Positions 10,673 through 22,589 of a DNA stretch of 64,000 nt are shown piece after piece. Source of the DNA: Capitulum mitella (lineage: Eukaryota > Arthropoda > Thecostraca > Pollicipedomorpha > Pollicipedidae). Both the position numbers and the translations under genes were made by a program. The stretch lies in the NCBI GenBank assembly GCA_030062745.1, contig CP099849.1, positions 17,111,307 through 17,175,306 on the forward strand, given 5' to 3'. The notes under the pieces were generated by a model. That model ran no database searches. It saw only the letters and a list, made by a program, of their open reading frames with translations, and was not told the origin of the DNA. Within the stretch, counting starts at the first letter, position 1, and every line of letters starts with the position of its first letter.

Positions 10673-11182
10673 ATGGGCGTCCAGGGCTGCTGCGGCTGCA
10701 TGAACCTGCGGGATGGTAGCATCGCCATCGGCATCACGCTGCTGACGCTGAGCGGCCTGTCTCTAATATACCAAGTGGGCTCCTTCATCTACGTGGGGGT
10801 CAATGATTCGCAGACAGGACCTCCAGGTTGGGCGATGGCGCTCAGCATCGCGTTCGGCTTAGTGCACGTGGTCTTCAACGCTCTGCTGGTCCACGGCGCG
10901 CGCAAGGCGTGTCGCGGCATGGTGCTAGCTTGGATCATCTACCAGGGCATCGTTGCCGGACTGGGAAGTGCAGGGGCGGTGATTCTCTTCATCTACTTCT
11001 GCGCGACAGGAGTCGCCATCCTGATCATCATCGCGCTGGCCTTCTGCGGCTTCATGGTGGCATACTGGTACTGGTTTGTTGTCGTCCTGAGCTTCTACCA
11101 CGAGATGCAGGAGCACACGGGCACTGTGTACATGCAGACGACGGACTCAGTGGAGAAGCAGACGCAGAGGCCAATGTACTGA
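10673..11182 (+). CDS. Four-helix membrane protein, copy B
   Basis: Intact 169-aa single-exon paralogue of the gene at 2426. It has the same Cys-rich N-terminus, four helices and Tyr-ending tail. Differences from copy A include Y-Q-V-G-S-F and V-G-V-N-D in and after helix 1, P-G-W before helix 2, Cys for Arg in the loop between helices 2 and 3 (ARKACRG), and Gly and Val changes in helices 3 and 4. The tail reads SVEKQTQRPMY. The TATA-like motif upstream is kept, so of the three intact copies B and C are the best candidates for expression. Function is unknown; localisation to a membrane is inferred from the helices. Confidence 0.87.
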   Translation: MGVQGCCGCMNLRDGSIAIGITLLTLSGLSLIYQVGSFIYVGVNDSQTGPPGWAMALSIAFGLVHVVFNALLVHGARKACRGMVLAWIIYQGIVAGLGSAGAVILFIYFCATGVAILIIIALAFCGFMVAYWYWFVVVLSFYHEMQEHTGTVYMQTTDSVEKQTQRPMY

Positions 11183-12341
11183 ATGCCAGTGCGGTCTGCT
11201 GGTCTGAGGACTGTCTGAGGCGCACCGACAGACCGGCTCAGGAGAGCTGAGGCGGGCGAGCGCGGCGAACGCTGACACCACCAGCTACGGCGGAGCAGGA
11301 TGCGTCACCTGTCATATACTTCCATCGCCTATCATGTACGCTTATTGTCTTGTTGCGCTAGTAATTCGCGTTTGTGGCATGAAGAGAGGCATGCTTGGAT
11401 ATTTTCGCCTGCGCGGGCCCACTTTACGTAAGGGTTTTTGTTCGTCTTCGTATGGTTTTTTTTCTGACGACGAACTGCTGCACTAAATTATGCGTGCCAT
11501 GGCGATGTATTGCTACGTCAGCATGGGCAGACATGGCTAGAGATGATGAGTTTTGTCATCAACATTGTTACCGGGTGTGATGACCATGGGTGTAGGAACG
11601 TTTTAACGCTGGTTGGATTGGATTCATTCTCACGTGGGTTTCTCCCATGCAACAGCTATCATGTGAGCAAACTGTGTATTGCTATCCCTTTGCTTGTCGC
11701 GCAGTGTGCACTTCGGGTACAATATACTCACCGTGGAACACGAGCACTGGCATGTTTTCCATAGCGAGACATGTAAAGCCTTGCTGTGAGAACGACAAAT
11801 TCCGCTTCACATTCTGTCGTCGAAACTCAAGAATAGACGTCAACGAAGACGGCTTTTCGCCTGGTGCCTGTGACTGGACTCTGCTGAGTGTCATAGTTTC
11901 GTCAACGCACGCTCCATGGGCGATGCCAGGCATATGAAGATTGGCCAACAAGTAAAAATCCTGCCGAGGTTCCACCCATCCACGCTGATAGTTTCTTGTC
12001 ATTTCACGTTATTCTTTCAGGATCGTTCATGAAGTTGCTGCTGTTGATGTTCCCTTTCACTTGGCCCTTTGTTCACAACACCTCATGGATTTCGGGGAAC
12101 TAAATGATGTAATTTGATCAAGCTTCTTTTGTACTGAACTTATCCAAAACTCTCCAACCGTGACTTATCTGGCACACGCGAATTAGCACTGACCGTGATA
12201 ACACTGTAACCTGCCTGTCAATTTACGTGGTAACCGAAGGTGCAGATTTCGGATTCACATGGGAAAAGGCGCCGTGAAATATCGCGGCACTCAGATCACC
12301 TCACCCGGCACAGCACACAACTGGGTTCATGATAATTCCCC
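11183..12341 (+). other. 3' flank of copy B, non-coding
   Basis: Aligned to 2936-4194 with a deletion of about 85 bases near 11,656, where the block around AGGAGTTATGTTAG in unit A is lost. No gene is supported. Confidence 0.6.
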
Positions 12342-13131
12342 ATAACAGACAGAAAGGCTAAAGAAAAGACTCAATCCGCGGTTAAGAAGGTCTTTGAATT
12401 CATCTCGACGGATCTATCTGGTAAAAGCTGAGGTACTAGCTCAGCCGACGTATTTGATGACGGTGCTTCCTGCGCCAGGCATCGCCGAAATATAAGAGAT
12501 AGAACGCACTGTATTCAGCTTCATTTTGGGTTGGTAAAACGGGTAGAATAAAGCGCACTACATTAAAAAAGCTTACAGTAAAGGAGGACTGAAAATGCCA
12601 GGCGTAGGTTCGCAAGCCAATAGCCTTCAATCCATCTGGGTTAAATATTTCCTGGACGACGAAAAAATTCACACCGGAAAAGCGTTATGAAGGACAACTT
12701 AGTAATCAGCAATGGAACCGTTTTTTTACTGCAGATTGTCAGACTACTGGATGAAGAGTCAGGCACTCAGTCAGTTTTGGATAGAAACTTTGAAATCGTG
12801 GTAAACCCTGATAGAACGGGAGCCAATCGCTCTGGAGATATTTCAGTGCCAATGATCCTATCCGAAGCAATCTGGGACAATTGCAAGCTGCAGCTAGAAC
12901 AAAAATAGGTAGTTTTAAGCAAACAGTCATAGGTTTTGGGTGTAAATATGACTGCAGATTTATGTGACAAGAAGCGGATAATGACAGCGGCGAGCTAATG
13001 CAAAAATACGGGATGTGTAATTTTCTTAAATGGCAAAACATATTGGACAGCATCCCACGAGAGTGGAAAGTTGAGATTACCAACGAAAAACCAGGCAGGG
13101 TGACGATCCTGCAACGATTTACCGAATAAAA
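12342..13131 (+). pseudogene. L1/Tx1-like LINE, 3' end of ORF2 (unit B)
   Basis: Sister of 4195-4986. Unit B keeps the frame where unit A has an extra A (LVKAEVLAQ reads through), but later stops and indels still break it. It ends near an AATAAAAA tract at 13,127. It was clearly present before A and B separated, since flanks and endpoints agree. Confidence 0.78.
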
Positions 13132-14030
13132 ACTGCTTAAAACATCCAAACTGTGTACTGCTACCTCCTCGCTTTTTGTACAGTACGTACTAAAGTGCGG
13201 AAGTTCTTCTCTCGTCAACGCACGCTCTAGGGGCGGTGCCAGGCAAATGGAAATGGGCAAACAAGTAAAAATCCTTCCGAAGTTCCGCCCGTACCCGCAG
13301 ATAGTGCATTCTCATTTCACCTTATTCTTTCAGTACCCGTCATGAAATTGCTGCTGTCAATCAAAAGTCAAATTGACTTTCACTTGTGGCATTTTTCACA
13401 ACACGTCACGGATTTCAGTGAATGTAATGATATCGGTTTGAACAGGCTCCTTGTACTGGAATTATCCAAAACTCTCCAAGCATGGCTAATCTACCACACA
13501 CGCATAAGCACCGACCGTGATAACACGGTAACCTGCCTGCCAATTTACGTGCAGCGTGCTTCAACGAAAAGGAAGAGGTTTGTCTGGATCGTGTGGAATT
13601 TGGCTCACCCACGTGACTAGCCTATGCTGTTAGCTTGACAACTTATTTGCTGACTTTGCCTCATGGTCTGCTTTATCATTAAGTCGCAAAAACTCCTGCA
13701 GTCCATGAATTCATCACAAGGGCACAGCCAGGATTTTCTAAAGGGGTGGGGGCCGGGCCCCCGGGCCCCCTTGGCTGCGCCTTTGGTTCAAACGCGTCAT
13801 CTTTGTCGTGCTAAGTTATTTCGCCCGACTGGCCTTGAACTGCTGGTTCCAAACATATCTTTCTGGTTGATTTTAATCTGCTTGGTACGAGTATGTTCAT
13901 CGTTCTAAATCACGAATATTTAACGACTCGAACTGAACATGCTACGCATGGACTTCCTTTTCATCTTAAATCATCTGTTCGTAATTAATTGTACTAGTTT
14001 TATAACATGAACAGTGAAAAACTTGAGTAT
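13132..14030 (+). other. Unit B flank with GC palindrome
   Basis: Counterpart of 4987-5898. It holds the GC palindromic element at 13,722-13,781 and, at about 14,025, the undisturbed target of the unit A TTAA element (here TTGA). No gene is supported. Confidence 0.6.
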
Positions 14031-15140
14031 GCAACTCGTTGCAAACCAAACATTATTCAGCTGCATTTAACTGGCAGTCTATTCGTTTTTCTAGTTGCCA
14101 AGGTGAGCAAGGTGAAATAGCGTTTTTCTCTCATAGTATGGCAACGACACCGAGGAACTAGCACACAGTAAAAAAACTTCAGGAATTCGCTTGAAGATAC
14201 GCATGCTTGTTTTTGTTTACACCGTTTCTGTGATGAGATCCATCATCTTGCCGTGGGTAGCCAGTGTTCACGTTTCCTTCGTTCAAAGCCGCCACTGGCA
14301 GGCTGTCAATACTGCCCTATTGCACACAGCCCAGAAGTGACACGCGCCGATCAAACCTGATACATGGTGATGAAAACTGACGCGCAGCTATGCTGACCGA
14401 TGCACAATGTTAGGCAACGGCGCGAAACGAGTGGCGAAAGGCAAAGGCATTGCCGTGCACCAGTAACGATTGCTATGCCGGTTTTACACACACAATTCGT
14501 ACCACTTATCAACAAATAATGTATATGAGCGTCAGAGCTTCGGAGATGATGTACCGTCTTCCCAGTCCTCAGCCGAGTGGGGCGGCGGCAGCTGCTGAGC
14601 CGGCAGTCGGAGGGAGGGGGCGGGGGAGAGCGGCCGGTGAGATCACCGCTCTGGCAATGCGGGGACTCCCTGGAGTCGCGGAGCCGGCCGGACGGGACGG
14701 CCATCTGGCGTGACGCAACGTGCTGCGCGGAACAGGACCGGCCTCAGAGCCGTGTGTGAGGCGTCACACGGGCAAGTGCCGGCCGCAGGAAGGCCCCAAC
14801 GTCATCAGACCTGCTGGAGTTATTCACGAATTACGGCCCTTCTATGTTGCAGGCCAGGAACGACGCCCAATACTTCCCAGTAATCTTTTGACATGAGACG
14901 TTTTTGGTGCACTCAGACATGGATGCAGAGTGGCGTTCTGAATGCCCTTTTGCAAGTTTCATGGCAACGAAGGCATTTCACAGAATGTTAGGACAGCTTC
15001 TATTTTGGAGAGAATTTTAGGTCAATGGACTGGGGTGACCTCGAGTTCAAAAATTGACACAAGATGGAAAAACGATGCATGGAAAGGCATCAAAAGTGTC
15101 GTATCGCTACGTCTTTTAGTTTTTTGGCTAAGCTCAGCAA
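14031..15140 (+). other. Unit B distal block with CpG-rich segment
   Basis: Counterpart of 7126-8220. The CpG-rich segment is at about 14,540-14,770. No gene is supported. Confidence 0.5.
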
Positions 15141-15815
15141 ATCGGAGAGGCCTTCCTTAATTTTTTAGTCATTTAAGGTGAGAATATATTGTATTATTAT
15201 AGGCACCAACAGGCACAGTCGCCGAATTACTGGTACAGTCAAATATTAAAAGCAAACAGAGGGAAAGAGTGAATGGGTGTGAATGAAGAGAGAGAGAGAG
15301 AGAATGACTGAGAGGGAAATTTACTTGAAAGGAAACTCAACGCTCTATCAAAGCCTGCGATCCAAAATTCCTGCATCCATGACCGTGATATGGTGTCATA
15401 CTTGGAGTTCAGCTACCCACAGTACATAGCTAATGTGACGTCATTTGAACTGACAATCAGCTAACCACATCTGCCTCATTGGCGTTCCATCCTGGAGAAA
15501 AATGGCACAAGCGGTAACTCTTTCTAAGTAGTGAGCTTAACATCATGCAACATGATTTTTTACTGACTGCGCGGCCAGCTAACACATGACGTCGTTGTAA
15601 CCTTGCGACAAGGTTGTACTTTGGTAATCGAAAATGTTACGTTGCCAAAACCCAATGACAACGATGTGAACGTTGCTAGGTTACCAAGTTGTCCTGATAT
15701 TGTGATTAAACGTCCTATTAACGTTTTGCTGGCACTTTTCCATGACAAAAACGCCCTGCTGGGTTGATGCTGTTAAGATCATCACGCTGCAAGGGCGTTC
15801 CCACATGGCTTCAAG
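15141..15815 (+). repeat. Unit C proximal flank
   Basis: Counterpart of 1-729. The AG run is short (15,287-15,303). Confidence 0.8.
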
Positions 15816-17290
15816 CAGTGACGTAGCCAAGGGGGCCATGGGGGCCATGTCCCCCCCCCCCGATCCGAGAGGTTCTCACTAGATATATGACGATTTTGCA
15901 CAACTACGGATTAGTGATCACATATATGTTGCAAAAACAAGCATGATATGTTTTCCTCAGCGTTTACCCTATTCCCAAAGGGGGGGCTGAATGCGCCCCT
16001 TTAGGTTTTTTGCTCGCCAATTCCAGGGCTTTCGACGCAGCTTCACGAAACTTAGTCACGTTTCTTAGCTATTCTTTCTACGTACTGTGACAAAATTCTG
16101 CAATTCTATTTTGCTCAGGGGCAGAGTCAGACAACGTTTTTGGGAGGCACCTCAGGCCATTTTCGGCCCTGTTGAGGGTAAAGAAAAACGATTGCCAAAA
16201 TTAGCGTTTTTAGGACGGAACTTAAAAGTTTATATGAATCTACAGAAAAAAAGCTGAGCAAGGTGCAAATGCAATTTTGATTGTCTGAGGTCACTACAAG
16301 GTCAGGTGAAGGGAAAAGTCAAAATTTGGTTTTACAATAATAATTTTGGCGCTATTTTTTCAGATGCCAAACCGGGGATAGATATCACGTCGAAGGCTGT
16401 CCTCTACTTGTGTATCAGGTTTCAACTTAATATCAGATCGGGTCGCGGAGCTATGATTTAAAACGTCAGTGCTCATACCCTATATCACAACAGCCGTAAA
16501 ATAGAATTTTTGAAACACAGTGAATTTAAATGATTGAAAACGTTTACACGTAACATTAATGCACACGAGATAATTCCAAGTGATACCAAGGTCACTGGAT
16601 GTCATTGAACATGAAAGGTCACAAGCCAACCTGAAGAGCATGCGACCATGACAGTTCCCCTTTTCATGTCTCTGGCACCGCCTATGCTAACATTATGCAA
16701 AATTGTACTAAGATTTGTACTTATTTAGCGTAACGTTACTAGTAAAAGCCAAAAAGCGCTTCTACTTCGTTCATTCAGTTCTTGAAAAACTAATCCTCCT
16801 TTTTTCGAATCCCTGTGGGCGCCTACGATTTTCTTCAAATTTGAGATATATGTACCAATGGTAAAAATGTCATCCATAATCTCTCGATTGAAGCCAATTT
16901 CAACGAAATCGGTCCATTGACAACCGAGTTATAAGAAGTCCAAAACCCCCCATTTTGATATTTTTGCCCACCCCATGTATCCAAGTCTAAAAATTTTGAA
17001 AGTTTCTTCTTTAAAGTGCAGTTTACGTCATGTCAAATCGATTGTCATTGGTTGCGATAAAGTCGAACGAGTAGTTCTCGAGATTTCAGGGGACCATTCC
17101 GCCCCCCCCCCCCCATCTTGCCGGGAATCGGCCATACCGTGTAGCCCTCCGGGAATAGGGTTTAACATGAGGTAAATTGTATAAAATTGCTACTTCTTCC
17201 TATAAATTTCCTCATATGACAGTGGCATACGGCAAAATTTGACGTTTGACTCTCGCCGAGAAAAATCCTGGCTACGTGCCTGGCTTCACG
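15808..17290 (+). mobile_element. hAT-type non-autonomous element, unit C
   Basis: Element 15,816-17,282 (1,467 bp) with flanks GCTTCAAG (15,808-15,815) and GCTTCACG (17,283-17,290). The left terminus reads CAGTGACG instead of CAGGGACG. No transposase is seen. Confidence 0.85.
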
Positions 17291-17499
17291 GAAAGGCGTT
17301 TCTCACGGGCCAGCGAAAACCGCACCATCTAGCAGCAGAATCCGGAACTACAGGGCTCATACGCGATATAAGCTCCGCAGTCTGCGGAGGACGCATTTGG
17401 CGTCCTTGACGTCTGCATTGGCAGTGGTGCGGTGCACGGCCGGTGGAACGACGTTAGCTGGTGGCTGTCGTGGCGCATCGCAAACAGCGCGAAGAGAAG
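17291..17499 (+). promoter_or_regulatory. Leader of copy C with TATA-like motif
   Basis: GATATAAG at 17,365-17,372 lies 135 bases before the ATG. The surrounding leader matches copies B and 5. Confidence 0.5.
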
Positions 17500-18009
17500 A
17501 TGGGTGTCCAGGGCTGCTGCGGCTGCATGAACCTGCGGGATGGTAGCATCGCCATCGGCATCACGCTGTTGACGCTGAGCATCCTATCTCTAATGTACCA
17601 AGTGGGCTCCTTCATCTACGTGGGGGTCAGCGAACCGCAGAGAGGACCTCCAGCTTGGGAGATCGCGCTCAGCATCGCGTTCGGCTTAGTGCACGTGGTC
17701 TTCAACGCTCTGCTGGTTCACGGCGCGCGCAAGGCGCGTCGCGGCATGGTGCTAGCCTGGATCATCTTCCAGGGCATCGTTGCTGGACTGGGAAGTGCAG
17801 CGGCGGTGATTCTCTTCTTCTACTTCTGCGCGACAGGAATCGCCATCCTGATCATCATCGCGCTGGCTTTCTGCGGCTTCATGGCGGCATACTGGTACTG
17901 GTTCGTTGTCGTCGTGAGCTTCTACCACGAGATGCGGGAACACACGGGCACTGTGTACATGCAGACGACGGACTCGATGGAGAAGCAAGCGCAGAGGCCA
18001 ATGTACTGA
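17500..18009 (+). CDS. Four-helix membrane protein, copy C
   Basis: Intact 169-aa single-exon paralogue. The Cys-rich leader and helices 1-4 are kept. It differs most from A and B in the first outer loop (GVSEPQRGPPAWEIA), where charge changes (Glu45, Arg48, Glu54) replace the Asp and Thr of the others. Helix 3 has a Phe pair (ILFFYF), and the end of helix 4 reads VVVVSF. The tail keeps SMEKQAQRPMY. As in the sister copies, no intron is visible. That could mean an ancestral intronless gene or an old retrocopy that was later duplicated with its promoter. Confidence 0.87.
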   Translation: MGVQGCCGCMNLRDGSIAIGITLLTLSILSLMYQVGSFIYVGVSEPQRGPPAWEIALSIAFGLVHVVFNALLVHGARKARRGMVLAWIIFQGIVAGLGSAAAVILFFYFCATGIAILIIIALAFCGFMAAYWYWFVVVVSFYHEMREHTGTVYMQTTDSMEKQAQRPMY

Positions 18010-19639
18010 ATGCCAGTGCGGCCGGCCGGTGGAGGACTGTCTGAGGCGCACCGACAGACCGGCTCAGGAGAGCTGAGGCGGGCGAGCGCGGCGAACGCTG
18101 ACACCACCAGCTACGGCGGAGCAGGATGCGTCACCTGTCATATACTTCCATCGCCTATCATGTACGCTTATTGTCTTGCTGCGCTAGTAATTCGCGTTTG
18201 TGGCATGAAGAGAGGCATGCTTGGATATTTTCGCCTGCGCGGGCCCACTTTACGTAAGGGCTTTTGTTGGTCTTCGTATGGTTTTTTTTGACGACGAACT
18301 GCTCCACTAAATTTTGCATCCTATGGCGATGTATTGCTACGTCAGCATGGGCAGACATGGGTTAAAATAATGAGTTTTGTCATCACCGTTGTTACCGGGT
18401 GTGATGATCATGGGTGTAGGAACGTTTTAACGCTGGTGGAATTGGATTCATTCTCACGTGGGTTTCTCCCATGCAACAGCGTAGGAGCTATGTTAGATTG
18501 TTCAAAGTTGGCATCACGCGCAGCGCAACCTGTTCTTTGAGTTGCCACACCATTGTTGAGGTCGTTGGAGCTATCATGTGAGCAAACTGTGTTTTGCTGT
18601 CCCTTTGCTTGTCGCGCAATACGTACTTCGGGTACAATATACTCACCGTGGAACACGAGCACTGGCATGTTTTCCATAGGGACGCATGTAAAGCCTTGCT
18701 GTGAGAACGACAAATTCCGCTTCACATTCTGTCATCGAAGTTCAAGAATAAGCCTCAACGAAGACGGCTTTTTGCCTGGTGCCTGTGACTGGACTCTGCT
18801 GAGTGTCACAGTTTTTCTCCCGTCAACGCACGCTCCAGGGGCGGTGCCAGGCATATGAAGATTGTCCGACAAGTAAAAATCCTTCCGAGGTTCCACCCAT
18901 CCCCGCTGATAGTGTCTTGTCATTCCACCTTATTCTTTCAGGATCCTTCATGATGTTCCTGCTGTTGATGTTCGCTTTCACTTGGCCCTTTGTTCACAAC
19001 ACCTCACGGATTTCGGGGAACTAAATGATGTAATTTGATCAAGCTTCTTTTGTACTGAACTTATCCAAAACTCTCCAACCGTGACTTATTTGGCACACGC
19101 GAATTAGCACCGACCGTGATAACACTGTAACCTGCCTGCCAATTTACGTGCAGCGTGCTTCAACGAAAAGGAAGAGGTTTGTCTGGATCGTGTGGAATTT
19201 GGCTGAACCACGTGGCTTGTCTATCCTGTTAGCTTGACAACTTATTTGCAGACTTTGCCTCATGGTCTGCTTTATCATTAAACCGCGAAAACTCCTGCAG
19301 TCCATGAATTCATCACGGGGGCACAGCCAGGATTTTCTAAAGGGGTGGGGGCCGGGCCCCCGGGCACCCCGGGCCCCCCTTGACTGCGCCTATGGTTCAA
19401 ACGCGTCGTCTTTGTCGTGCTAAGTTATGTCGCCCGACTGGCCTTGGGCTGTTGGTTTCAAACATATCTTTCTGGTTGGTTTTAATCTGCTTGGTACGAG
19501 TATGTTCATCGTTCGAAATCATGAATATTTAACGACTCGAAACGAACGTGCTACACATGGGCTTCCTTTTCACCTTAAATCATATACTTGTAACTAATTG
19601 TGCTAGTCTTATAACACGAACAGTGAAAAACTTAAGTAT
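18010..19639 (+). other. 3' flank of copy C without the LINE block
   Basis: Aligned to the A and B flanks, but at about 19,147 it jumps from the first to the second copy of the internal direct repeat (CCTGCCAATTTACGTG, then CAGCGTGCTTC). The LINE fragment and the material around it, about 1.3 kb, are absent. The GC palindrome is at 19,321-19,390, and the empty TTAA target is at about 19,634. No gene is supported. Confidence 0.7.
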
Positions 19640-20400
19640 GCAACTCGTTGCAATCCAAACATTATTCAGCTGCATTAAACTGGCAGTCTAGTCGTTTTTC
19701 TAGTTGCCAAGGTGAGCAAGGTGAAATAGCGTTTTTCTCTCATAGTATGGCAACGACACCGAGAAAGCAGCACACAGCAAAAAAAACTTCAGGAATTCGC
19801 TTGAAGATACGCATGCTTGTTTTTGTTTACACCGGTTCTGTGATGAGATCCATCATCTTGCCGTGGGTAGCCAGTGTTCACATTTCCTTCCCTTCAAAGC
19901 CGCCACTGCCAGACTGTCAATACTGCCATCTTGCACACAGTCCAGAAGTGACTCACGCCGATCAAACCTGATACATGGTGATGAAAACTGGTGCACAGCT
20001 ATGCTGACCGATGCACAATGTTAGGCAATGGCGCAAAACGAGTGGCGAAAGACAAAGGCATTGCCGCGCACCAGTAACGACTGCTATGCCGGTTTTACAC
20101 ACACAATTCGTACCACTTGTCAACAAATAACGTATATGAACGTCGAACGGAGATGATGTGACGTCTTCCCAGTCCTCAGCCGAGTGGAGCTGCGGCAGCT
20201 GCTGAGCCGGCAGTCGGAGGGGGAGGGGGGGGGGGAGCGGCCGGTGAGGTCCCTCCGCTCTGGCAATGCGGGGACTCCCCGGAGTTGCGGAGCCGGCCGG
20301 ACGGGACGGCCATCTGGTGTGACGCAACGTGCTGCGCGGAACAGGACCGGCCACAGAGCTGTGTGTGAGGCGTCACACGGGCAAGTGCATGATGCGAGAT
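19640..20400 (+). other. Unit C distal block, shortened
   Basis: Counterpart of 7126-8220. It breaks off near 20,385 and rejoins at GATGCATGGAAAGGC (about 20,399), so about 300 bases of the distal block are lost at the C-D junction. No gene is supported. Confidence 0.6.
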
Positions 20401-20631
20401 GCATGGAAAGGCCTCAAAAGTTTGGTATCGCTACGCCTTTTAGTTTTTTGGCTATCCTCAACAAATCGGAGAGGGTCTCTTTAATTCTGCAGTCTTTTAA
20501 GATGAGAATACATTGTATTATTATAGGCACCAACAGGCACAGTCACCGAATTACTGGTACAGTCAAATATTAAAAGCGAACAGAAGGAAAGAGTGAGAGG
20601 GTGTGAATGAAGAGAGAGAGAGAGAGAGAGA

Positions 20632-20710
<79 letters not shown>

Positions 20711-21151
20711 AGGGAGGGGGATGATTGAGAGGGAAATTTACTTGAAAGGAAACTCAACGCACTATCAAAGCCTGCAATCCAAAACTCCTGCATCCATGAC
20801 CGTGCCATGGCGTCATACTTGGAGTTGAGCTACCCACAGTACATAACTAATGTGACGTCATTTGAACTGACAACTAGCCAATCACATCTGCCTCATTGGC
20901 GTTCCCTCCTGGAGAAAAATGACACAAGCGGTAACTCTAAGTTGTGAGCTTAACATCAAGCAACAAGATTTTTTACTGATTGCGTGGCTTTCCCCACCAC
21001 GCAGCAAGGACATAAAGAAAAATCTGAAGAGATTTGGTACGGGATTTTGTATAATTGTTCTTTTTGCTGGCACTTTTCCATGACAAAAACTCTGCTGGGT
21101 TGATATTATTAAGATCATCACGCTGCAAGGGCGTTCCCACATGGCTTCAAG
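20401..21151 (+). repeat. Unit D proximal flank with long AG microsatellite
   Basis: Counterpart of 1-729. The purine tract spans 20,611-20,720 and is the longest in the array. A stretch near 20,985-21,060 replaces part of the usual sequence. Confidence 0.75.
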
Positions 21152-21422
21152 CAGGGACGTAGCCAAGGGGGGGCATGGGGGCCATGTCTCCCCCCTGAAC
21201 CAAGCGGTCCTCACTAGATGTATGGCGATTTCGCACGAGTACGGAATAGCGATCACATATATGTTGCAAAAACAAGCATATGTTTTCCTGTGCGTTAAAC
21301 ATGAAGTAAATGGCATAAAATTGCTACTTTTGCCTCTAAATTCCGTCATATGCCAGTGGCATATGACAACATTTGACATTTGACCCCCCGAGGAAAATCC
21401 TGGCTACGTGCCTGGCTTCACG
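21144..21422 (+). mobile_element. Internally deleted hAT-type element, unit D
   Basis: Only 263 bp (21,152-21,414) remain of the 1.5 kb element. Both termini and both target copies (21,144-21,151 and 21,415-21,422) are kept, so the middle was lost in place. Confidence 0.82.
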
Positions 21423-21504
21423 GAAAGGAGTCTCTTGCAGGCCGGCGAAAACCGCACCATCTAGCAGCAGAATCCGGAACTACCGGGCTGATGCGCAATC
21501 GGCG
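21423..21504 (+). pseudogene. Leader-only remnant of tetraspan copy D
   Basis: The sequence matches the tetraspan leader up to GGAACTACCGGGCTGATGCG, then changes abruptly into a LINE-related, proline-coding stretch. No coding part of the gene follows. Confidence 0.7.
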
Positions 21505-21960
21505 CGACGCCGACGCACCCAGGCGCGAAGCCAGGCCTGCTCCCCCACCCTCCCCACCCACGGTCGCTCCAACCCCCCACCGGCCGTCCCGAGTAACCAT
21601 ACCCTCTCCCGGCAACCGAAACCCGCCGACCAGCTCGCCCAACACCAGGTCCCCGACTCCTCTCCTCCACCCAGTTCCCTCCCTTCCCCTAGTCCCAAAC
21701 CCCTTCCCCACCAACTCCCAACAAAGCCCCAATCCGAATCCTCACAAACCTCCGCCCCCGCCTCCATGGCATCCACCGGGGCTCAGTATGACAGGCCACC
21801 CACACTCAGTGTGGCCTGCCAGACTGAGCCCCAAGCCTGTTCATCGACCCGCTCCAAAATCAACACCTCATTGATCCGGCGTGTTACACCGCCAGCCACG
21901 ACCCGACGCCGGGCCCACAAGGCCGGCCGGCCGGCACTGTGACGAGCCGACCGGCAGGCA
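21505..21960 (+). pseudogene. LINE 5' region, proline-rich ORF remnant
   Basis: The plus-strand frame that includes REARPAPPPSPP, RPSRVTIPSPGN and HSVWPARLSPKP matches the minus-strand frame at 30,070-30,570 (RKARPAPIPPA, RPIRVARPLPGD, HSVWPARLNPQ). Two independent genomic copies with the same peptide landmarks mark a repeat family. Because the 30-kb copy leads into an endonuclease domain, this is the upstream part of that LINE. The reading frame shifts several times. Confidence 0.65.
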
Positions 21961-22580
21961 GTAGTGCAGGCGACGCCAGGCGTCAGGGTCACCAGAGCGA
22001 GATTCCTCTCCCGTCGCCTGTGCGCTCAAATATAGTGTCGCTGAAAGCCTGTGTCTTTGTCGGCGTACGAGACGTGCAGGCGGCAACCGGCGACGCAACA
22101 GGGGGCAAAACAAAATTTCGAGGCCCCTTGATCTTGAAAGACCCTCTTTCCTTCGCAGGGCCCTCATCCCCCCAAAAAAGTCCATGTTTCACTTAATGGG
22201 AGTCGTATTTTGCGCGACCGGGCGGGGTAAGTCCACGAGCTTAACCTAACCTAACCAAGTCGTGGGTTGTGCGAACTTTGGCATTTAACCTCTACGCTCG
22301 GCAGGTGCGGCACAGCTTAGCCCCACCGTGAACTCCTGATGTGCCTTTCTCTTTCCAGTCACTAGCTATACTGTAGCAATACTAATAATGTTAAGAATAA
22401 TACTAATAGGAATAATGTTAAAAATGGTAATAATAAAATAGCAATAACTATCGCCATAAAAAGATGGCCTCATAGAGCCCGATTGGACATTTCAGTTCAT
22501 TGGTCGATAGCCGATAACACATCACACATTAGTCGACTAGTAGATTGGTCGACTAGACCATCCAAAGGTGCATGCAAAAT
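21961..22580. other. Unassigned sequence
   Basis: No gene is recognised. At 22,240-22,256 there are two to three copies of CCTAA, the arthropod telomere unit, but too few to call a telomeric array. AT-rich simple sequence lies at 22,380-22,445. Confidence 0.4.
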
Positions 22581-22589
22581 CTCAAAACC

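Larger units (their letters stand above)
1..20460 (+). repeat. Tandem array of ~6.9 kb gene-bearing units (A, B, C)
   Basis: The same order of blocks recurs three times head to tail. The AG microsatellites start at 141, 8378, 15287 and 20611, and the tetraspan genes at 2426, 10673 and 17500. The A-to-B spacing is about 8.24 kb and falls to about 7.0 kb once the extra TTAA element in A is removed. B to C is about 6.9 kb, and C to D about 5.3 kb because C lacks the LINE block and part of the distal block. The window opens inside unit A, so the true array start is not seen. Sister units are similar across flank, transposon and gene alike, which points to segmental duplication and not to separate retrocopies. 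Confidence 0.93.

Noticed and set aside
8331-20808. Arg-Glu and Ser-Leu repeat frames
   Set aside because: Translations of the AG microsatellites.
22240-22256. Telomere repeat array
   Set aside because: Only two to three CCTAA units, which is too few to distinguish from chance.
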